Shown: positions 43,262 through 51,177 of the stretch, in pieces
Numbering within the stretch: position 1 is the stretch's first letter
Layout: every line of letters begins with the position of its first letter
Assembly: GCF_014652095.1 (NCBI RefSeq)
Contig: NZ_BMYD01000001.1
Coordinates: forward strand, 597,466-661,465
Origin: Cognatilysobacter bugurensis
GTDB taxonomy: Bacteria; Pseudomonadota; Gammaproteobacteria; Xanthomonadales; Xanthomonadaceae
Reading direction: 5' to 3'
Length of the DNA: 64,000 bases
Notes under the pieces: model-generated
What the model saw: the letters and a program-made list of their open reading frames with translations, nothing else
Database searches by the model: none
What the model was told of the DNA's origin: nothing
Translations under genes and position numbers: made by a program

Positions 43262-44374
43262 TTACTCGTGCTGCAGGAAGAACGCCACCATCGCCGCAGA
43301 CGCGTCGGGGCCTGTCGCGTCGGTGTACGAGCCGGCCGGGTCGCCGCCGCTCCACGCGTGACCGGCGCCGTGCAGCGTCCACCGCTCGAAGTGCGATCGG
43401 CCTGCGTCATCGACAACGACCTGCCGCGTGAACGCCTGTCCGCCGGCTGCGCGTCCGCTCTCGGTGCGGGTGCGCTGGCCAGGTCGCGCCGCGGCCTTGG
43501 CCAATGCGTCCGCATTGCTGGGCGCGACCGTGCGGTCCTCGTCGCCGTGGAACACGATCATCGGCACCGCTGCCCCCGGCGCCGGCACTGCCTGCGCGCC
43601 GTGTCCTTGCATCGCGCCGAACGCGGACGGCATGTCGTGCGCGCTCGCATACGGCAAGCCTGAGTGCACACCGATGGCCTGGAACAGGTCTGGGTGCGTT
43701 TGGCCCAGGATCACAGCCATCGCGGCGCCGGCGGACAGCCCGGCGACGAAAATGCGGCCCGTGTCGACGCGATGCTCCTGTGCGATCTGCCGCGCAATGC
43801 CCGCGAGGATCGAAGGCTCGCCGGCATCGCCGCGCTGGTCTTCCGACCGGAACCAGTTCCAGCACTTCGCGTGGTTCGCCTTGCCGATCTGCTGCGGGTA
43901 GGCAACGAGGAAGCCGTGTCGGTCGGCGAGGGCATTCATGCGGGTGCCGATCGCGAAGTCCTCGGCGGTCTGCGTGCACCCGTGCAGCATGACGATCAGA
44001 GGGCGCGGTGCGCCGGCGGCGTCGTAGCCCACGGGCAGGTACAGCCGGTAGTCGCGACGTCCGTGCGCGTTCGAGAACGTTGCGCGCAGGAACTGGCCTT
44101 GGCCTGGAACCGTCTGTGCCGGCGCAGACTGCTCGGGGCGGACCCGGACGCGCGGTGTGACACCCGTGTCGGCGACCGGCGCCGCACCGCGTGCGTCGAG
44201 GCCGGCGCTCGCCAGCGCGCGGTCGATCGTCGCGCGCACCGCATCGTTGCTGCCCGACCGGTCGAGACCCGCTGCCGAGAGCGCCCGCGCGATATGGTCG
44301 GTGACGCCGCTCGTGTCGGCTTGGGCGGGCGAGGCCTGCTTGAGGCGATCGAGAATCTTGGAAAAAGGCTTCAT
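43262..44374 (-). CDS. PHB-depolymerase-family esterase (LpqC type)
   Basis: 370 residues. The alpha/beta hydrolase core (about 90-345) contains LIVMLHGCTQTAEDFA (oxyanion region), the nucleophile elbow GLSAGAAMA, FHGDEDRTV (acid) and the final HAWSGGDPAGS (catalytic His). The protein lacks a signal peptide, starting MKPFSKILDRLKQASPAQAD. Members hydrolyse short-chain polyhydroxyalkanoates, feruloyl or acetyl esters; the substrate cannot be read from sequence. The Ala-rich first 80 residues are typical of this subfamily. GGGAG precedes the ATG. Confidence 0.92.
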   Translation of the reverse strand: MKPFSKILDRLKQASPAQADTSGVTDHIARALSAAGLDRSGSNDAVRATIDRALASAGLDARGAAPVADTGVTPRVRVRPEQSAPAQTVPGQGQFLRATFSNAHGRRDYRLYLPVGYDAAGAPRPLIVMLHGCTQTAEDFAIGTRMNALADRHGFLVAYPQQIGKANHAKCWNWFRSEDQRGDAGEPSILAGIARQIAQEHRVDTGRIFVAGLSAGAAMAVILGQTHPDLFQAIGVHSGLPYASAHDMPSAFGAMQGHGAQAVPAPGAAVPMIVFHGDEDRTVAPSNADALAKAAARPGQRTRTESGRAAGGQAFTRQVVVDDAGRSHFERWTLHGAGHAWSGGDPAGSYTDATGPDASAAMVAFFLQHE

Positions 44375-44803
44375 GGGACTCCCGTCAGAAGGGTTTGTTG
44401 CACTGCAGCATACGCCGCGGTAATTAACGGACCGTCACGCCGCGCGACAGCCCGGGACGTGGGGCTCACCTTCTGGACGCGGGCAGCCCACACCAAGCGC
44501 GATTGAAGCTCGAGCCACGACGCGGCAAGGGTTGGGTAAAGCGAAAGCCTCCGAAGACCCGCCTCGCGCCGGGTGGATCAGCCGACTCTGGCGCTGCCGG
44601 TCGGGCGCGTTCCCTGGAGGAACGCTGATACGCGAGGCCGCAATCGGATGCCTCCGGTGCACGCCCCCGCGGCGCGTGTGCTTGAGCTACCGCGCCAACT
44701 CAAGCCTTAGCCGTCATCGACTCGCCGCCGATCGCAACATCTCTCACAGCTGCAGCGTGGAGGGCGTCGATCGCTACCTCAGCAAAATTGAACTAACGCA
44801 GTC
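44375..44803. other. 430-base non-coding stretch before the OmpA-like pseudogene
   Basis: Long open frames run through it but carry no coding bias or domain. Nothing recognisable. Confidence 0.35.
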
Positions 44804-45336
44804 TTGCTCGGTCGCGCCGCGCGTGGCGCGGCGCTCGGCACGCTTGCTTTGTCGGGTTGCGCGAGGCGTCCAAAGGGCGACGAGTTCAACTGGACCATCC
44901 GGAGCTGCATCGCACCGAGAGGCTGCTGCACGAGCGGATCGCGGCTCGGCCGCAGACGCACGACGCGCTGGTCACGCAGCTCGCCCGACGCGTGCCCGTA
45001 GCTGCGATGGCCCACTTCGCGACCCATCGCGCCTAGCTGAAGGACGAGGACAACGCGTCGTTCAAGGACTGTGCGAAGAAGATCCGCATCGGCCATTCGG
45101 ACGCGCCGATGACGGTCGGAGGCTTCGCCGATCCTTTGAGCGGCGCGAGCTACAACAAGCGCCCGGCCAGCGCCACGTGGAAGCCGCGCGCAAATACCAC
45201 ATCGCATGGGCCGGCCTTGCGCCGACGCAGGTGCACGCCGTGAGCTACGGCGAAGACCGCAGTCGTTGGGTGGGCGACGACGCTGAGGGGCGGCGCGGGC
45301 GAAGTGAATCGCCGCTTTTCGCTGCCGGTCGACTAC
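44804..45336 (+). pseudogene. Wrecked OmpA/Pal-type lipoprotein gene
   Basis: Segments of one OmpA-family gene can be followed through several frames: a lipoprotein signal (LGRAARGAALGTLALSGC, lipobox LSGC), AMAHFATHRA followed by an in-frame TAG, then FKDCAKKIRIGHSDAPMTV, GGFADPLSGASYN, KYHIAWAGLAPTQVHAVSYG and finally NRRFSLPVDY. This is the order of the peptidoglycan-binding OmpA domain (GHADxxGxxxYN, the SYGE motif, NRRVELxxxY). Internal stops and at least two frameshifts mean no functional protein. A working paralogue is expected elsewhere in the genome. Confidence 0.65.
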
Positions 45337-45658
45337 GGCCCATCAACGGCGAGCACCGCACTGCTGTAAGCGGCGCACTGCTGCAAGCGGTCCGCTGCGT
45401 AGCTCCCGCGTTGCACTTCGCAGCGCATTGGCTGAAGGGGACCGGTCTTGCGGCAGCAGCGGTCTTTCCTCGGATTCGCAGCGTTGGCGGGCTATCGCAC
45501 GAGCAAGGCCACTGCCCGAGCGCCACTCCTCTCACCAGCGTGTCGAGATCCCCTGGCGGCAGGGCTGACGCTTCAACTTCAACCAGGCCGTCCGGATATT
45601 TCCAACATCCTGAGCATGTGCCGAAGCCGCGCCACTTCGGCACCGATGCCCTTGCGTG
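45337..45658. other. 320 bases without a credible gene
   Basis: Follows the OmpA-like wreck. Open frames here lack coding bias. It borders the 3' end of the GAF protein gene. Confidence 0.3.
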
Positions 45659-46366
45659 TCAGCCCGTCAGCGCGGCATCGAGCCGGTCACGCAGTACCTG
45701 CGTCACTTCCTTGCAGCTCGCGTCCATGTCCTCGACCAGGCGACGATCGGCGGCCGACAGCGACGCCGAACCCTGCAGCAGGTAGAGCGTGGTCACGACG
45801 GGCTGCAGCAGGTCGCGGATTTCGCGCTCGGCGGTCGCCAGAACCCGCTCGCGCGAACGCGCTTCGTGCAGGTGGGAGCGGGCGCGCTCGAGGTCCTCGA
45901 TCATCTCGAGTTGCGTACCGATCAGGTCGGCGAAAAGTTCGAGCGACTTGAGCAGCGCTGGCGCGTCGAGCGGGACGCTGCGGCTGTCGATCGCGCACAG
46001 CGTGCCGAAGAAGTCGCCGTTCGCGCGGTGGATCGGGACTGCCGCGTAGCTCTGCAGGCCGTAATGGCGCGGCGTGTGATGCGTCGAGTACACCGGGTGC
46101 GTGCTGGCCTCGCCGAAGATCACCGGTTCGCGGTGCTGCCGGATCTCATTACAAATCGTCATTTCGAGCTCCAGGTCGCCGCCCGGGGCCAGGCCGAAGT
46201 CGAGCTCGTCGCGTACGGAGCAGGCGGTCCAGCGGGTCTCCGTCACGCGCGCCACCGCAGCAAACCGCATGCCGGTGATCTCGGTGACGGCCGACAGAAT
46301 GCGCGGCACGGCTTCGATTCGCTGGACGACCGCGACGTCTCGCTCGACCGTGCTGCGGCTCTGCAT
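45659..46366 (-). CDS. GAF-domain sensory protein
   Basis: 235 residues from ATG 46366 (AGGA upstream; the longer upstream frame is not coding). A GAF domain fills about 15-165: ERDVAVVQRIEAVPRILSAV, TGMRFAAVARVTETRW, then SYAAVPIHRANGDFFGTLCA, the usual strand pattern. A C-terminal helical segment (about 165-235, ERARSHLHEARSRERVLATA) resembles the dimerisation helices of histidine kinases, but no kinase domain follows. It could sense a small ligand and act on a separate kinase. The nearest gene is the M1 peptidase fusion, transcribed the same way after 200 bases. Confidence 0.85.
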   Translation of the reverse strand: MQSRSTVERDVAVVQRIEAVPRILSAVTEITGMRFAAVARVTETRWTACSVRDELDFGLAPGGDLELEMTICNEIRQHREPVIFGEASTHPVYSTHHTPRHYGLQSYAAVPIHRANGDFFGTLCAIDSRSVPLDAPALLKSLELFADLIGTQLEMIEDLERARSHLHEARSRERVLATAEREIRDLLQPVVTTLYLLQGSASLSAADRRLVEDMDASCKEVTQVLRDRLDAALTG

Positions 46367-46568
46367 AGCGGGTTCCTGTGACGCTCGGGTCCGCCAGTTA
46401 AACACCTGCTTGCGACGGGCGCGAGTCGGTGGCGCGCCAGAGCGGCGCTGCTTCGCCTGCGCGCCGCCGTCCAGCTTCGCCCCGCACCGGCGCTGCGGCA
46501 GAACCGCGGTCGGCACCCGCCGCAACCACCGTGTAAGCGGTTGCGGCGGACGGCATGGCCTGCACCGT

Positions 46569-49500
46569 CTACAAAGTCACCTTCTTGCGATTGTCGGAGG
46601 ACACGCGATCGATGAGCTTGTTGTAAGGATCAAAGCCCGCTTCGTCCGGACGCTCGTCGACCGTGACGGTGAGCGTGGGGCTCTCGCGGTCGATGCGATG
46701 CCGCTTGAGGTAAAGGACTTTTTGGTCGCGCTCCTCTCCGGACGGGCCATTCGCGAAGACGCCCACCTCGATCCAGTCGTCCAGGGTCCCCGCACTTTCC
46801 TTGCCCTTGCCGTCGGCGTAGCGCTTGGCCGCGTGCAGGTCGAGCCTGACGTCATACCGGCCATCGGGTCGCCGAGTGGCGCTCGCGGCTTCGACGCGGT
46901 TGTCGTAGAAGCTGATCTTCTCGAACAGGTCTGTGATCAGCGCTTGCTGATCAGGCCGCGCTTCCGCGCGGATGAAGGTCAGCAGTTCGGCCGAGGTGGG
47001 AAAGGGCGCGCTCTGGTAGGCCTTGGCCTCGAGAAACTTCTTGAGTGCGCGGTTGAGCGCCGCTTCGCCCAGCTCTTCGCGCAGGCGATAGAGCACCAGC
47101 GATCCCTTGCGGTAATGGACGTACTGCTGGTCCTCCACGCGGTAAAGCGGTTGCTCGTCCACCAGTTCCCCGCTGCGTCCGGAGAGGTAGCGGTCAAGCT
47201 CGGTCTTGAGGAACTGGCGCATGTGGGCGCGCCCGTATTCCTTTTCCATCACCATCAGCGCCGAGTACTGCGACAGCGTTTCCGACAGCATCGTCGCGCC
47301 CTGCACGTTTGCGCCGATCACCTGGTGCGCCCACCACTGGTGCGCCACCTCGTGGGCGGTTACGTAGAACACGTAGTCGACGTCGTCGGGATCGCGCAGA
47401 TCGGCAATGAAGCCGATTGCCTCCGAGTACGGGATCGTGTTCGCGAAACTCTGCGCGAACGTCGCGTATCCCGGGAACTCGATGATGCGCACTTGACGAT
47501 GCTGGTACGGGGTGAAGTTTGCTTCGTAGTAGGCAAGCGACTTCTTGACCGCGTCGATCATGCGGTCGACGTTATAGCCGTGACGCTCGTCGTGGTAGAT
47601 CTCGATCGGAATGCCGTTATAGGTGTCGCGCTTCACCTCCCAGCGCCCCGACAGGTACGCGAAGAAGTTCAGCATCGGCCGATCCATTTCGTAACTGAAG
47701 CAGCGTCGGCCATCGCGCTTGAATTCGCGCACGAGATAGCCGGGCGCCAGCGCGACCTGGTCGGGCGCCGTGCAGATCGTCGTTGTGTAATCGATCCAGT
47801 CCGAATCGGTGCCCAGGTACGTGTTCGCACGCGCCGCTTCGTCCTCGAGCTTTGCCATGCGCCGCGGCTCACCGAGCCCGCGCTCGCGCCGGTCGTTGCG
47901 CGCCGCGAGCTCACGGCGCTCGCTGTAGCCGAACGACGGAAAGACGGTGTTGTTGAAGAAGGTCCCGTTCTCGACCACCTGCGTGGGCGCGCCGTGGCCG
48001 GTCATGCCGTCAGCGCGGAAGTCGAGCTTGAAGCTGACCGCTCGTTCGTCGCCGGGTTGCAGCGGTTCGGCGAGGCGATAGATGCGGTAGCCCATGTCCT
48101 TGTCGTGGGTGACGAGTTCGGCGCCGCCGAGGTCGATGTCGACGAGCCACTCGTCGTCCTGCATGAGCACGTGCACGTCGCGGATCGGCGTGGCATGCAC
48201 GTTGCGCACACGATAGCGGCCCGCGACGCGCAGCTCCTGCGTCTCGGGGCGGAGATCGACGTCCGTATCGACCGCCACGATGCGCGGCTGCGGCAACGAG
48301 CGGTACTTGCCGTAGGTCTTCTCGTAGTTCGCCTGGAGATCGAGCTGCTCCTCCGGCGAGCGGAAGTCGTTGCGGATGTTCGTGTTCCAGAACAGGAAGC
48401 CGCCGATCGCCGCGAACGCCGCCAGGCTGGCTGCGAGTGCAAGGCCGGGGCCTCCGTGCAGCCGCTGGCGCGCGAGCGACCAGCGTTGCTTGCGCCCCAT
48501 CGCGACGCCTCGCACCCACAGCGCGTTCGCCAGCAGCATCAGCGCCAGCAGGAACGCCGCCCAGTACGACTGGAACCACAGCTGCTCGCGCAGGAAGTGG
48601 CCATAGCCGTTCATGTCCGAATACGGGGCGTCGGGCCAGCCGCCGAACGTGTACAGGTGATGCGTGAAATCGAGTACGTCGAGCGCGAGCTGGCTCAACA
48701 TCACCAGGATCAGCAGCGCGTAGCCGACGAACTTGTTGTTGCTGAAGACCTGCAGTGCGAGCGCGAGGCCGCCCATGAGTACGAAGATCACCGAATCCAC
48801 GGCAAGCGCCTGGAGATACACGAGCGGCTCGATCGCGGTGTAGCCCTTCGAGAGCTGGATCGCGACGGCGGTGACCACGCCGATCGCTTGGAATGCGATC
48901 ACGACGGCCACGAGCGCCCCGAACTTCGCAAGCAGCGGCACCCAGTTCGGCACGGGCATCGCGTCGGTGACTTCGTTGATCTTTGCGCCGCGCTCCTTCC
49001 AAACCAGCTCGCCCGCATAGAACAGCACGATGATCACGAGCAGGAAGCTGTAGCTCTGCTGCAGGGCCCGCACCATCTGCGACGTCACCGGGTAGATGCC
49101 GGTGCCGTAAGCGCTCTCCATGTAGAGCGCGCTGGGCAGGAAGTTCGCCATCGCGAACGCGAGGAGCACGAGGAACGGCACGCTGCGGAACACGCCCAGG
49201 GTGTCGAAGCGGAGCTGCCGCATGAACTGGTGCCAGGCCGTCGAGGCGCCGAAACGCGGCTGCACCCGGGGCACGGCAAGGGGACGCGTGGCAGCGGGCG
49301 TCACTAGCGTCGCAGGGGACGGCGCGGCGCCGCGGCCCCAGCGGCGGCGCGCCGTGCCGGTGCGTGCAGTTTTGAACAACGCAAACGTGGCAGCGAGCAA
49401 CGCAAACGCAGCGCCGAGCCAGATCGCGCGATTGGCGACGAGGTAACCCGACAGCTCCGGCAGCCGCGCGTTGCGTTCGTCCACCGACCAATAACGGATC

Positions 49501-50156
49501 GCGTTCGCCATTGCGCGGATGCCTAGCGGCTCGAGCATCGACGCGAGGCCGCGGTTATCGAGGTCGGCCAGGATCACGCCGCTGACGCCGTACAGCACGA
49601 AGAACGCGATCACGCCGATGTAGACCCACAGGATGCTGCGCGTCAGCGCCGCCAGCAGCGCCAGAAGCGCGCCGGTGAACAGCAGGTTGGGGATGACGAA
49701 CACGCCGAAGCCCCAGACATACGGCGTCAGCGAGACGGGGCCGAGGCGCTCGGGTTCGACCCAGGGCATGAACTGGGCCACGAACATCCCGATGCCGACC
49801 AGCACGTACATCGACAGGCTGATGACGAAGGCGGCCGCGAGCCGACCCGCCAGGTAGTCGCGCCGGCGCACCGGCGCCGAGAACACGAGTTCAGCCGTGC
49901 CCTGGTCGAAGTCGCGCAGCAGTGCGGAGCTCACCACGAGCGTGACGATGAGCATGCCCAAGAAGCTGAACAGCGCCAGCCACGTCGCGACAACCGTCGG
50001 TGCGTTGCGGTGGATGTTGCCGATGCTGCCGCCGATTTGGATCGTTTCGCTGCCCGCGGCACTGAAGGCGAGGGCGGCGAACAGCAGCGCGAGCAGCCAG
50101 ATCACCGGGGATCGGAGCTGCTCGCGCAGTTCGAAGCGGAAGAATTCGAGCGTCAT
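46569..50156 (-). CDS. ABC-2 type permease fused to an M1 aminopeptidase
   Basis: 1195 residues. The first about 580 residues hold two sets of hydrophobic helices of an ABC-2 transporter (FRFELREQLRSPVIWLLALL, further helices to about 575). The rest is a periplasmic M1 peptidase-like domain with the zinc site HEVAHQWW (His935, Glu936, His939) and third ligand Glu in MLSETLSQYSALMVMEKEYG, followed by the HEAT-like helical part. The family is known in proteobacteria and Bacteroidetes but the substrate is unknown. The ATPase gene lies 12 bases upstream on the same strand, so this is a complete two-gene exporter or peptide-handling system in the inner membrane. Confidence 0.93.
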   Translation of the reverse strand: MTLEFFRFELREQLRSPVIWLLALLFAALAFSAAGSETIQIGGSIGNIHRNAPTVVATWLALFSFLGMLIVTLVVSSALLRDFDQGTAELVFSAPVRRRDYLAGRLAAAFVISLSMYVLVGIGMFVAQFMPWVEPERLGPVSLTPYVWGFGVFVIPNLLFTGALLALLAALTRSILWVYIGVIAFFVLYGVSGVILADLDNRGLASMLEPLGIRAMANAIRYWSVDERNARLPELSGYLVANRAIWLGAAFALLAATFALFKTARTGTARRRWGRGAAPSPATLVTPAATRPLAVPRVQPRFGASTAWHQFMRQLRFDTLGVFRSVPFLVLLAFAMANFLPSALYMESAYGTGIYPVTSQMVRALQQSYSFLLVIIVLFYAGELVWKERGAKINEVTDAMPVPNWVPLLAKFGALVAVVIAFQAIGVVTAVAIQLSKGYTAIEPLVYLQALAVDSVIFVLMGGLALALQVFSNNKFVGYALLILVMLSQLALDVLDFTHHLYTFGGWPDAPYSDMNGYGHFLREQLWFQSYWAAFLLALMLLANALWVRGVAMGRKQRWSLARQRLHGGPGLALAASLAAFAAIGGFLFWNTNIRNDFRSPEEQLDLQANYEKTYGKYRSLPQPRIVAVDTDVDLRPETQELRVAGRYRVRNVHATPIRDVHVLMQDDEWLVDIDLGGAELVTHDKDMGYRIYRLAEPLQPGDERAVSFKLDFRADGMTGHGAPTQVVENGTFFNNTVFPSFGYSERRELAARNDRRERGLGEPRRMAKLEDEAARANTYLGTDSDWIDYTTTICTAPDQVALAPGYLVREFKRDGRRCFSYEMDRPMLNFFAYLSGRWEVKRDTYNGIPIEIYHDERHGYNVDRMIDAVKKSLAYYEANFTPYQHRQVRIIEFPGYATFAQSFANTIPYSEAIGFIADLRDPDDVDYVFYVTAHEVAHQWWAHQVIGANVQGATMLSETLSQYSALMVMEKEYGRAHMRQFLKTELDRYLSGRSGELVDEQPLYRVEDQQYVHYRKGSLVLYRLREELGEAALNRALKKFLEAKAYQSAPFPTSAELLTFIRAEARPDQQALITDLFEKISFYDNRVEAASATRRPDGRYDVRLDLHAAKRYADGKGKESAGTLDDWIEVGVFANGPSGEERDQKVLYLKRHRIDRESPTLTVTVDERPDEAGFDPYNKLIDRVSSDNRKKVTL

Positions 50157-50168
50157 GGCGGCGCTCCG

Positions 50169-51062
50169 TCAGGCGGCCCGCGCTTGCAGGCGCAGGCGCT
50201 GGAAGTAGACGTCCTCGAGATCCGGCGCCACGGGCTCGAAGCCGACCTCCGGGCGATCGGCGCTGAAGACGTGGATGACCGGGTGGCCGGCGACGAGCCG
50301 CGTCGACAGCACCGTGCAGCGCGCTTCGTAATCGGGCAATGCCGCTTTGGTGACCTGCTTGCGCCACACCTGCGATTCGAGAGCGTCGATCGCGTCGGTG
50401 GGCCGGCCCGTCAACAGCACCTGACCGCGATTCATGATCGCCATGCGCGGACAGAGGTCGGTGACGTCCTCGACGATGTGGGTCGACAGGATCACCGCGA
50501 CCTGCTCGCCGATCTCCGCGAGCAGGTTCAGAAAACGATTGCGCTCTTCGGGGTCGAGCCCCGCCGTCGGCTCGTCGACGATCACCAGGCGCGGGCTGCC
50601 GAGCAGCGCCTGTGCGATGCCGAAGCGCTGGCGCATGCCGCCCGAGAACGTACCGAGCTTGCGCTTGCGCGCGTCCCACAGATTGACCTGTCGAAGGAGC
50701 CCATCGACGACCTCGCGACGCTGGCGGCGATGGGTCAGCCCCTTGAGGGTCGCGAAGTGCTCGAGCAGATCTTCGGCGCTGACCTTTGGGTAGACGCCGA
50801 AATCCTGGGGCAGGTAACCCAGCTGCCGGCGCACGGCATCCTTGTCGCGGAGCACGTCGATCGCACGGCCGTCCGCGCCTTCAAGTGTCGCGGTGCCGCG
50901 ATCGGCCTCCTGCAGCGTCGCCAGCGTGCGCATCAGCGACGACTTGCCGGCGCCGTTCGGCCCGAGCAGGCCGAACATGCCGCGTGGGATGTCGAGGCTC
51001 ACGCCGTCCAGGGCGCGGACGCCGTTCGCATAGGTCTTGCTGAGGTCGCGGATCGTGAGCAT
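50169..51062 (-). CDS. ABC transporter ATP-binding protein
   Basis: 297 residues from ATG 51062 (AGGGGA upstream). Walker A GPNGAGKSS near 37-45, Q-loop YLPQDFGVYP, signature FSGGMRQRFGIAQALL, Walker B LVIVDEPTAGLD and H-loop ILSTHIVED. The C-terminal 70 residues form the extra domain typical of ABC-2 exporters (YEARCTVLSTRLVAG). It pairs with the permease-M1 peptidase encoded 12 bases downstream. Cytosolic, membrane-associated. Confidence 0.95.
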   Translation of the reverse strand: MLTIRDLSKTYANGVRALDGVSLDIPRGMFGLLGPNGAGKSSLMRTLATLQEADRGTATLEGADGRAIDVLRDKDAVRRQLGYLPQDFGVYPKVSAEDLLEHFATLKGLTHRRQRREVVDGLLRQVNLWDARKRKLGTFSGGMRQRFGIAQALLGSPRLVIVDEPTAGLDPEERNRFLNLLAEIGEQVAVILSTHIVEDVTDLCPRMAIMNRGQVLLTGRPTDAIDALESQVWRKQVTKAALPDYEARCTVLSTRLVAGHPVIHVFSADRPEVGFEPVAPDLEDVYFQRLRLQARAA

Positions 51063-51177
51063 GGGGTCCCCTGGCGCAGTCGGTGGCGCCCCCATGCTCG
51101 ACGTTGGGCCGCCCGTGACCAAGGCACGGAGTGCACGGTGACGACCGGCACATGGCGCCCCGCTCGCGCGTCGGCCG

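Noticed and set aside
44532-45785. 417-codon open frame over the OmpA-like wreck
   Set aside because: No ribosome-binding site, no composition consistent with one protein, and it contains only one of several frames of the decayed OmpA domain; chance absence of stops at high GC.
46101-49307. 1068-codon open frame antisense to the M1 peptidase-permease gene
   Set aside because: It mirrors the codon structure of the real gene and shows no domain or signal of its own.
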